DNA of 64,000 nt, taken from NCBI GenBank assembly GCA_030248295.1, contig JASANH010001446.1:1-64000 (forward strand). The letters are read 5' to 3'. Under the pieces are notes generated by a model that saw nothing but the letters and a program-made list of their open reading frames with translations, ran no database searches and was not told the DNA's origin. The stretch's first letter is position 1, and each line of letters opens with the position of its first letter. The position numbers and the translations under genes are program-made. The stretch comes from Mesodorylaimus sp. YZB2_4. Taxonomy: Eukaryota; Nematoda; Enoplea; Dorylaimida; Dorylaimidae. This document shows positions 55,629 to 64,000 of this stretch, one piece after another.

Positions 55629-58600
55629 TCAGTATTCGCCTTCGAGGAGCTTGGCAATAGTGTTCAATTGAATATTGGACGTGCCTTCATAGATTGTGCC
55701 TGAAACAAGAAACTATAAATTCTGCTGTTCAAGGTGGTAAGACATGGAAAATTGAAAAAACATGATTAGATGCCACGCTCTGTACTGCAATCCTATACTG
55801 TACATAGATTTACCGATTCAAGAGCCGCGGTGGCTCAGTTGGTTAAGGCGTTGGTCCCGCATTGCTTGACCCAGCAACCCTGACTGGAAGGCAACAGTCC
55901 TGTTCCAGCTGAGGACGGCAGTTTAGCAAATCCGTTCCCAGGGTGGGAGCTGGTCTGCGACGGCGATTTAGTAGGTCCGGTGCCTTGCACACCTGGCTCT
56001 GGGCGATTCACCCCTTAGAACGAGCAAGGAATCAGGAACACCAGTCGGGAAGGACCCTCTTCTCGTCCAGTGTCATCCTGGGACGGGGGTGCTGGCACAG
56101 GATGCCCTCGTGTGGAGGTACTACCACTTGGGAGAAGAGCTGGTCACCTCACAGCCTCAGCTTATCATATCATAGCTCCTGGGCTAGAAGTCCCGCGACG
56201 AGCTGGGGCGGCGCGGGGCCCAACCCACAAAAATTTTTTTAAAAAACGATTTACCGATTTTGCAGTCCCTGTAAAATTTTTCGACAGGGAATTCTTTTGT
56301 GAACCCGACACCACCCAGCCATTCGACACATTTCGAAGTGGCATAGGTAGCCACGTTTGAACTGTACAACTTGGCCATGGCTGATTCTTTGATAAACGGA
56401 AGTTTGGCCTCCTTCAATCGAGCCGCGTTGTAAGTCAACAATCGCGCAGCTTCCAGCTGAGTAGCTACATCAGCAACTTGATGTTGAATACCCTGAAAGA
56501 ATCGAATCATCTCCAACAGTCGATTTGCAGAGTCAAACAGCACGTACCTGGAAATCCCAAATTCGTTGATTAAATTGCCTCCTTTCCTTTAAATAGGGCA
56601 ATGTCTTATCTAAGCAACCCTGTGCAAGACCAATCATTTGTGCCGCAATACCTATGCGACCCTCGTTCAACGTCGATATCGCATATTTATACCCGTTTCC
56701 ATACTGCCCAAGAATACTGGAAGCTGGAACCTAAATAGTAACGCCATAAATCTAATAAGTCAAAGAAAACGAGTGACTTACTCTGACATTTTCAAAAATC
56801 ACAGGACACGTACTCGATGCACGTATGCCCAGTTTATCTTCTTTTTTTGCCACTGTAACCCCTTTTTGATCTCGATCGACAATGAAACACGTTATTCCTT
56901 TGTAGCCGGAAGCTGGATCTGCATTCGCCATGACTAAATATACGCCAGCATGTTCAGCATTCGTGATCCACAACTTTGTCCCGTTGATTATGAAATCGTT
57001 TCCGTCTTTCTTCGCGGTGGCTTTCAAGGCAAAGGCATCCGAACCGCTGCTAGCCTCCGACAGGCAGAAGGCGCCCACCTAAAAAAAGCAGTGAGTAGGT
57101 CAAGCTATTATGAAGTGCCAGGTATTGGATACCGGTGTGCATCCTGCAAAAAAATCAGAAAAGGAAAGCAAATAACACGTATATGTCACACAAAAAATTA
57201 ATTTTTGAAGCCACGGAGATAGCGCTCATTCGGGATAAGGGTCGGGACTTGTTCAATCTAGGCCGGGATCGGGATTTTTCAATCACAGGAAGTTTTTAAA
57301 AAATTTTTTTGGGTTGGGCCCCGCGCCGCCATAGCTCCCCATGGGACTATCCGTTTTGCCTATCCAGGCCAGCAGTCATGATATGATAAGCGAGGCCGTG
57401 AGGTGACCAGCTCTCACGGCACTTGCGGCCATCCTGGACAAAACATCGACTTCCTCGGACAATGGCGGGTGGGTTTGAATACTGTAAATGTTCGACAGCC
57501 TCGTTTGGCTTCCGTCTCTCCACTCGGAGCACCTCGAGATACCAGGTGAGTCACCCACGGCCTAGCGTGCAAGGTCAGCGAGGGTTTGTGGTACGCAAAC
57601 CGACCTCCATCACCGGGATCGAACCCGGGACGAGTCCAGCAACTCGCTCCCAAGCAAGACGAAGAGACGAAAGCCGAACCGCTAATTGCTGTGGATGACC
57701 TACACCCCATCTTGAGTAGCCAGCAAATAAAAAGCCAAATATTCCCTTTCCTAGGAGAATTTGTGACGCAGTATTTATCATTGCATTCAAAATCAGGCGA
57801 GCAAAAAAGCGGAGAATAAGTAACAAATTAGCGAGCCCTGCCTTCCTTTCTAACAATTCAATCACTCGCCAAAGTCTCTACGTTCGTATTTTGATCGCAA
57901 TGACCATCTGGGTCAGAGTCAATCAGAGTTTCGTCAGCTTCCGCAGCAGATGATTGCCCACCATCGTGACTGTAGGGGCAATGGCAAATGCAGGCTGTTA
58001 CTACAGTATACCCAACTGCGCGCAGACTGTATTCGGAAAAAGCAGGACTTGTGCATTTAGTGAAATACTTGCATTCGATCATGCCATTCTCGCCCCAAAT
58101 TTCCCATACACCATTCCCGTTCCATGTTGCGATAAAAGCAATTTATCTCCACAACATTTCCTCCAAATCCCGTCCGGGATCGGGATCGAGATCGCAAACG
58201 AGTGCTACTCGGAGAGTTAAACAGTTGAAGTCACTGCAAAAATTATTTTGAACCTCAGTTTGTGCTCGCATATCAGATCCATTTGAAACTGAATAAACTC
58301 CAGTTTTCATGCAAGGGAGGAACTGGGATGCACTTTGCGGGGCGCACCCATACATTATACAGTATCTTACCAGATCCTTAGCCATTCGCGGCAAATACTT
58401 CTTTTTCTGTTCGTTTGATCCCCATCGATCAATCATTGGCGCGACCAGTGTATTTTGAACATCGCAGAATACAGCAACACTCGGGTCGATTCGGGCCAGT
58501 TCTTCGACGATTATAACCACGGCAAAGAATGAACATCCAGGTCCACCATGATCTTGAGCAATCTCTACGCCCATTAAACCATTCTCGAATAATCCACGAA

Positions 58601-59165
58601 TGACCGATTTGTCCAATTCAGATTTCTCATCCATGCGACGTACTAATGGTTCCACAGTATCGACGGCGAATTTTCTAACTGCAGTTTAAAGAAGGGCAGA
58701 TTAGGATAAGGCTTTGAGCCAGAATAACTGCCCACAGTAGGCCTACTGCAGAATGACAAAGGCTAGATATTTGAAATCAATGAGCACTTAGTAGCTAAAT
58801 GATAAGGATGCTGAAGTCTGATGATGAGAAGCCTAACTTCGTAAGCAGTTCTTCGTTTTTCAGTGTTACTACCTAATTAGCCTACACGCTCCGTTCACGA
58901 ATCATCGATTCTCATGTCGGATTTCCAAACTATACCAGCACTTTGACCTTGATGCACAACCGTACACAGGCCTACCTGTATCTCTGAGCAGTTTTTCATC
59001 CTCGGTCAAACTAGTGAGTGGCATGGATGGCGCCAGTTGCTGATGTTTAGCAGCAGCCGCTGTCGCAAATGCTGACGATGAGCTTGAAGAAGCTGAAGTT
59101 ATCGTCCTCGCCCACAGTCCGCCCACATTTGAAAGCTTGTTGCAAATTCGACTCAAAGGGAACAT
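55629..59165 (-). CDS. ACADSB: Short/branched-chain acyl-CoA dehydrogenase, mitochondrial
   Basis: Six exons: 59165-58976, 58678-58371, 57078-56782, 56730-56548, 56492-56255, 55699-55629; 428 residues (vertebrate ACADSB ~432). The N-terminus is Ser/Ala-rich with basic residues, a mitochondrial presequence. Landmarks: [48 protein letters not shown] (FAD-binding signature), [54 protein letters not shown] and [16 protein letters not shown], whose YEG glutamate is the catalytic base. It catalyses the first dehydrogenation in isoleucine and branched acyl-CoA breakdown, passing electrons to ETF. Introns 2 (1292 bp) and 5 (555 bp) hold SINEs; the intron 5 insertion is at the exon 5 splice donor. Confidence 0.97.
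55807..56259 (+). mobile_element. SINE family A, full-length, with 12 bp target duplication at the ACADSB exon 5 donor
   Basis: Element body about 55819-56247, opening AGAGCCGCGGTGGCTCAGTTGG (tRNA-like, box A) and ending GGCGCGGGGCCCAACCCAC then AAAAATTTTTTTAAAAAA. It is flanked by GATTTACCGATT at 55807-55818 and 56248-56259. Read on the minus strand this duplicated 12-mer contains the exon 5 end and splice donor (AATCG|GTAAATC), so each side of the SINE carries the donor sequence; the downstream copy is the one used next to exon 5. Confidence 0.92.
57285..57660 (-). mobile_element. SINE family A in ACADSB intron 2
   Basis: Minus-strand copy with tail TTTTTTTGGGTTGGGCCCCGCG at the left (the complement of the ACADSB intron 5 copy's end), then CCAGGCCAGCAGTCATGATATGATAAGCGAGGC, and at the right CACCGGGATCGAACCCGGG (box B) and CAACTCGCTCCCAAGCAAG. 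The 5' head is truncated just beyond box B. Confidence 0.88.
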
Positions 59166-59490
59166 ACTGGCTTTTCTTAAGTACAGAAATGACGAAAAAC
59201 AGCAAAGAGCAAAAACTTGATCGTTTCACCACAAAGTGCGACGAGCAACGTTTTTCTACATATACACTAGCGGGCAAAGAGCAAACCGTGTCCAAACGGT
59301 GTACAGTAGTCCGGGCGCACATTGGGGACAGGTACACAGGCACTGAAAACGTTTAAAAACAGCGGGTATTTGAAAGAGATGACACGGGAACTCTACTGAA
59401 TTTTACCGTAAGTCGGCTGCCAACTTAAAATGGATCTTCGAAATCCCTCCCTGTTGCTATGTACCATTAAATTCTACGTAAATCATCTTC
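59166..59490. other. Spacer, no gene seen
   Basis: 325 bp between the start of ACADSB and the 3' end of the CAP gene, both on the minus strand; must include the ACADSB promoter. Confidence 0.6.
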
Positions 59491-62400
59491 TCAAATGCAT
59501 AATCCATCATCGCATTTAGTATCACTAGGACAATCAGCGCAGTCTTCCTCTTGAACCTCGCTTTTCCTGAAAATTGGCAAGCCAACGTATCGCCCATCTG
59601 GCGTCACCTGTACCAGATTTCCAGCAGGTAAGTAATGGCACACTAAAAGGTGATGGCGACCAGTGGCAGTGATGATACTGGGGCACTGGGCATAGCCACA
59701 CCCCACCCGACTGGTCTCCGCCCAGATGACCTGAAGAGAGAAGATGCGGTCTAGGAGCATCACCAACTTACAAAGCATGTGGTACCCAAATCCACTTATT
59801 TTCTCCTCGAGTATGAAGTTTACCCGTTCAGGCCCATTTAAACCGTAGGATGTTATATATTTGAGTACAGACCCCCGAGGAACATACTCGTAACACATCA
59901 GCACCTTCTAATTCGAAAAATTTTACACTGCCTACTGCCCAGAGTGTAAGCTGCTGAACTCAAGACTGCTGATTGCTGACCAGAGGCTACTTTACAATGC
60001 AGGACAGGCGATCCTGGGCAGAGCTGCCTTGCTCACTGTTGGAATTCGGCGCGAGTGGAGGACGGTTGTGCGGGGATCGAGCTGCGCGAAACAAGTCGAC
60101 AAGAATGGCGGCTGCGTCGATGCCGAAGCGAACAGAAGAACAGTTGGAGACCGCAAAGCGCATGATCAAGGCCATCAAGAAAAGCGCCGAGCAGAATACG
60201 ACATCCGGTCTCACGTTCCACGACATTCTCTCCCTGCTCACCTGGGTCGAGCCCGTCTTCGCCGCCCAGCCCATGCTGATCGAGGTCGCACCACCTGTCA
60301 CGCTCTGCGGTGACGTCCACGGCCAAGTCGCCGATGTCGTGAGATTGTTCAACGATCATGGATGGGCGCCGCAAACGCGCTACTTGTTCCTCGGTAAGTA
60401 ATGGTCAATATGACTGGGGTGTCTCTGGGCCTGCCACTGAGGATCTCGTAGGTGTGTCCGTCACTAGGTTACTGGTCCCAGAACGATGCAGGGTTCACCT
60501 TTCAGGGGACTACGTGGATCGCGGACCAAACAGCATCGATACGATCGTTCTCCTGCTGGCCCTCAAGTTTCGATTCCCGGACGACATGTTCCTGCTACGC
60601 GGCAATCACGAGACGAAACCAGTCAACGCAGTGTACGGTTTCAAGGGCGACCTGCTGCAGCAATATCCCAAGGGACCCGGGCCCGATGGCAAACCAGTCG
60701 ACTACGGTTTGGCCCTGTGGCAGACCTTCAACGTAAGTGCCTCCCGCCCTGCCTCGACTCGTCTTATTTTGACTCGATTTCAGAAAGTCTTCAGCCAAAT
60801 GCCGTTGGCGGGCTTGGTGGGCGGCAGCATCCTCTGCATGCACGGCGGCCTCTCGCCTGATCTGAAGAGCCTCGACCAAATTCGTCAGTTGAAAAGGCCG
60901 TTGACCAAAATGCCCGAGACTGGGCTCGAAGCTGATTTGTTGTGGGCTGATCCCAGCGTAATCGTCGATGGTGAGTAATCCTTGATCGCAGTGCTTCGCT
61001 TGTACGAGCTCGCCGCTTTCAGATTTCTCGCGCAGTCCACGCGGCGCATCGTACATTTTCGGAAAAGACGCGGTCTTCAGGGCGTGCCAGAATATGCGGC
61101 TGGACATGATTTGCCGAGCTCATCAGGTGAGGACCAGCCATTCTTGATTTCGAGTTCTTGTGCTCAAGCTATCTTTTTCAGGTGGTCATGAACGGATTCG
61201 AGTTCTTCGCTGACGGTGCCCTGATCACTCTGTTCACAGCGCCAGACTACTGCAACCAGTACACGAACAACGGGGGCGTGCTGGTGATTGGCCCCGACAT
61301 GGGGTGCAAGTTGAAGGTAAATAATTAAGTTGTTAAAACCGCCAGTTCGTAAAAGCTTTCGTTGCAGGGTTTAATGTCGCGACAAAAGAAGACCGAATCA
61401 CCGAATGCCTCGCCGACAGCCTCGCCGACTGCCCAGACGACCGGGCCGTGGGGGCAGTCGGCGAGGCGGCCGGGGCCGACCCCCGGGGGGCGGGGGCGGG
61501 GGCGGGGGGAAGGCCCACCCCCCCCACCGGGCGCAAAGCCCCCCCCCCCCCCAACCCCCCCCCCATGTCCAGACAAACGCTCCGAAGAACGCGAACGAGA
61601 CAAACGCTCCGAAGAATGCCCCGCCGGCTCCGAAATCGCCGAAATGAGGAAGTGTCGGTTGAGATCGATGTGATTTTTGAGTGATCGATGGACGTGATCG
61701 TGGTTCATGTGTTAGCTTTGCTTCGAAAAAATAAGACGTCGTTGGTGAGAGAGACACTTCAGGTGATTTTGAGATTCAGCCATCACGCAGTGTCACTCCG
61801 AGTGATCGCAAAGACGAATCCAAAATGGTTCGGGCCATCAAGTAGATACTTGCGGGAGGGCAGTGTAGGAGCAAACTGATCTAATCTAATGTTCACGATT
61901 ATCTCAACTTCAGAGCTTGAATCCGCGGCTATCGTATTCAAAAGGACAGGGGTATCGTGCTGTCATGTCCCCTTCCACCAACTGGTCGGTCGGCATTCAT
62001 ACATCGTCAGGTCATTACGTGATCCAAGAGTACCCGAGCCAAACCCAGTTGCCTGCTCAGGTCTTTGTGTGAGAAATGTGGTCAGGCTACAAACTTTTTT
62101 GCCTCCCTCCGCTGTACTGTACACGCGTGCTAGGTTACAAGAGTAGAAACGAGCCAATGAGCATAGATTACAGGATGGCAGCTGCAGGAGAGCAACCTCG
62201 AGTCGAAATAGGCAGGCGGACTGAAGAGCAGTCTATGTCTGACTAGGAGGGCCAAGACGGGCGACCTACTATCCGCTGAAGATCAGATCCGCTCAAGAGA
62301 AATCTGGTGCAGAAGCCCCGTGCTTGGCTTGTACCCGTTCGGATAAGCGCACCCCAGCACGTGTGCTCAACCTTGACGGGCTGTGCGAAACCGAATGCTA

Positions 62401-62989
62401 AGGGATGCGGTTAATGCTGCAAGCCCCCCCCCCCCCATGCCTCTCTACTACCAACATCAATCACTCTCACCTGGCTGTAATGACCACAGCATTCCGCAAA
62501 CGTGTCTCCGCAGTGGCAGCTGCGGTTCTTCACTTCGTTGTACCAATCCCGCACTGCCTCACGTAAGGATGACCTTATGAATTGGGCAGCCCAAATGTTC
62601 TCTCCCAGCACTTCTGACAACTTGCTGTGCTCGAAACGGCAGTGATCAGCGTACGCTTGAGCGGTCGATTCTAAATACGGATCCCAAGATAGCTTGCGCA
62701 TATTTGAGGCACCGACCTGCAAGAAAGGGCATTTAGACAAGAGAAAATTCCATTCATGACGCCCCACCGTCTTCCTGAACTTGTTGTGCTCATCGACGAT
62801 ACGTTTCCTTTCAATTTGCGATATCCCTCGAGTCCACCGTCTCTCAAATACAAAGCGAGGTATGTGCTCCCTCGAGGAAACCAGTTGCAGGCTCCCGATT
62901 CCAGGTATGGCCCCTTCACTGGCGAGACATCCATCATAGTGCACAAAACTGAATATCAGACCCACGATGAATGGCCACGGCACTGCCAT
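59491..62989 (-). CDS. Secreted CAP/SCP-domain protein (venom allergen 5-like)
   Basis: Three exons: 62989-62768, 62716-62471, 59730-59491; 235 residues. N-terminal signal peptide (MAVPWPFIVGLIFSFV..GCLAS). CAP landmarks: IVDEHNKFRKTVGASNMRKLSWDP, AQAYADHCRFEHS (metal-site His), GENIWAA, WYNEVKNR, CGHYSQ|VIWAETSRVGCG (CAP1 motif, split exactly by intron 2), LVCHYLPAGN (CAP2), ending in a Cys-rich CADCPSDTKCDDGLC. Intron 1 is only 51 bp and is in frame with no stop; intron 2 is 2740 bp and contains the complete PP1 gene on the opposite strand. CAP proteins are abundant secreted products in nematodes, with roles from sperm/egg biology to host interaction; the specific role here is unknown. Confidence 0.92.
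59770..59912 (-). pseudogene. Isolated protein-kinase hinge-region fragment inside the CAP intron
   Basis: After a cgaattag acceptor-like site the minus strand reads VLMCYEYVPRGSVLKYI then ERVNFILEEKISGFGYH, resembling the kinase hinge through helix E (L.YEYvp.GSl..yl ... er..f.le.a.G..Y.H). Compare LLIILEFCNYGSLDKLL..ERGCVRSLLDSAKGIEYLH of the kinase gene at 4929. No glycine loop, HRD or DFG sequence is found nearby. Interpreted as a lone relic exon of a tyrosine-kinase gene; chance similarity is possible. Confidence 0.4.
60105..61673 (+). CDS. PP1-type serine/threonine phosphatase catalytic subunit, divergent, nested in CAP intron
   Basis: Six exons: 60105-60393, 60506-60732, 60784-60970, 61023-61126, 61182-61316, 61368-61673; 415 residues. 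An in-frame ATG at 59997 would add 36 residues; 60105 is preferred because MAAASMPKRTEEQLE aligns better to family starts. Metal and catalytic motifs are intact: GDVHGQ (~69), GDYVDRG (~97), RGNHE (~128), MHGGLSP, LLWADP, RAHQVVMNGFEFFADGALITLF. The usual SAPNYC loop, target of microcystin-type inhibitors and near the active site, reads TAPDYC. Beyond residue ~314 a ~100-residue extension is Pro/Gly/Arg-rich, encoded by G/C homopolymers where sequencing error is possible. PP1 enzymes need targeting subunits; short divergent ones are commonly testis-specific in nematodes. Codons are GC-ending like the kinase and PTP genes. Confidence 0.93.
61674..62470. other. Remainder of the CAP intron, no gene seen
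   Basis: Follows the PP1 stop and includes its 3' flank. C-rich run at 62423-62436. Open frames here carry no recognisable domain. Confidence 0.5.
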
Positions 62990-64000
62990 TCCAGTACACG
63001 CTCACACTCTGTACTGGATGTTCATTGAGCTTTTCTTCATATTCTCTGTCTGAAAATTTACCGACGCCTCTTTGCACTATTTATTTTAGCGTCCCATTGA
63101 TGCATTACCTGACGAAGGTGAGTGAAGACAATAAATAGTGGACAGCATGTGGGTCAGAGCAGCACTAGCGGAAGTCAAAACTAGATTTAGGACATTTCCT
63201 TTGCTGCATCGAAAAAGATATTTAGCACAGACGGAATCTTTTCTTATTCGTAAGAAAATACGTATTTTGGGAGCTCAGAAATCAAACACTGTCACAAAGT
63301 CAGGCAAGGAAACAAACCATTGTCTCTCGAGCAAAGCTAGCCTGAACAGCTGACTGCTGCTGCCGTCTGTCCAATTACTGACTGTTATCACTCCACTTCT
63401 CTCAAAGCATGCTCGCTGGGATAATTAGCCAGTGCAGGGATATGTTAAAACTAGCACCTATGTACTCTACTGTGTTCGCTCCGGCCTGTAGGAATCATGC
63501 TTCTAAGCAAGGGTGCATTAGCAGGGCCAGAACCTTCATCAGGCCATTCATCTATGCACGCACAAGAAGACTAACGATGAGATCAACAAACTCACGGTCT
63601 CATTCAAACTAAAAGCAGGCCACCGTGTCAACAAGATGCAAGAGAGAGTGTGAGACCGTTTCACATGATCGACGCGATGCAATCCATTTTCGCACCTCCG
63701 TTCTATTTTAAGATTGACGCGCCCTCGTTCCCATTGCAAATGCAAAAGGGGCAGCTAAGCTGCTTGAATAAATCATGCCCTCGCCATGTGCAGAGCTCGT
63801 TTACGTTCCGGTTTGGCCTTCGCCGTGGGATCGAACTGTGCATGTCCGGAGGCCATTGCTTGGATGACTACGACTATTCCTTTTCGCCAAGCTATTCTCG
63901 CTTTTGCTGTTATTACTCAGCTTATTACTCGGATCTCGTATTTGCGCTTGGACATCATAGGGTCCGCGACTGTCTTCGGGCGATACGCCAGGGCACCGTG
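62990..64000. other. Window-end region, no firm gene; possible exon at the edge
   Basis: From about 63770 to the window end several frames are open on both strands (for example a minus-strand frame containing PEDSRGPYDVQAQIRDPSN and ending at a TAA near 63801, and a plus-strand frame ARLRSGLAFAVGS). Composition becomes more exon-like than the preceding kilobase, so a gene may enter from the right, but I cannot assign strand, frame or family. Confidence 0.35.

Noticed and set aside
61325..61757. Gly/Pro-rich minus-strand frames opposite the PP1 tail
   Set aside because: Produced by C/G homopolymers; composition only, no independent support.

Overview
This window is animal nuclear DNA, most likely from a nematode or a close ecdysozoan. 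The basis is intron-dense protein genes with mostly 49-60 bp introns, gt..(t)ttcag splice sites, no prokaryotic operon structure, and a gene set that includes a compact SH2 tyrosine kinase of the Fer-like type, a short single-domain tyrosine phosphatase, a divergent PP1 phosphatase, a secreted CAP/SCP protein and a PAN/TSP1 protein. Species cannot be named from sequence alone. Overall base composition is balanced and the intergenic DNA is crowded with short mobile elements. I rebuilt exon structures by hand from reading frames, splice sites and recalled family alignments; every multi-exon model below closes in phase.

Layout. 1-2990: tandem repeats, a dead kinase copy and a palindrome. 3038-4335 (+): protein with a FAR1/ZSWIM-like C-terminal domain. 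4929-6454 (+): SH2-tyrosine kinase. 8353-14768 (+): phosphorylase kinase beta subunit, 25 exons. 15128-25988 (-): catalytic subunit of DNA polymerase epsilon, 50 exons, with two 5S rRNA genes in its intron 46 on the opposite strand. 26000-28500: low-complexity DNA and repeat fragments. 28544-29581 (+): tyrosine phosphatase. 31586-32827 (+): intronless seven-helix receptor candidate. 34019-36145 (-): secreted PAN-PAN-TSP1 protein. 37677-39877 (+): Popeye-domain protein. 39941-44150 (-): KChIP-type calcium sensor. 45640-47228 (+): ribose-5-phosphate isomerase. 47599-51694 (-): RG-rich coiled-coil protein. 52609-55158 (+): pantothenate kinase. 55629-59165 (-): short/branched-chain acyl-CoA dehydrogenase. 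59491-62989 (-): CAP protein whose 2.7 kb intron contains a complete PP1-type phosphatase gene (60105-61673, +). 62990-64000: no firm gene.

The genes are mostly unrelated housekeeping and signalling genes, not a pathway cluster. Two loose themes stand out. The kinase, the tyrosine phosphatase and the PP1 are short, strongly GC-rich in codon choice compared with their neighbours, and belong to families that nematodes expand in the male germline. Popeye protein, KChIP and phosphorylase kinase beta are all muscle or excitable-cell proteins, but each is an independent gene.

Mobile elements are the main novelty. A tRNA-headed SINE family occurs about nine times; one insertion has a 12 bp target duplication that copies the splice donor of an acyl-CoA dehydrogenase exon. 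A second family, a ~330-360 bp MITE with CCAGCATCGACCGATCC-type inverted ends, occurs three times, once nested inside a SINE. A third element in the KChIP gene has inver­ted minisatellite ends and a ~15 bp target duplication. I did not find an obviously new multi-gene system; the strongest unusual structures are the 5S-in-POLE tandem duplication, the PP1-inside-CAP nesting, and the SINE/splice-donor duplication.
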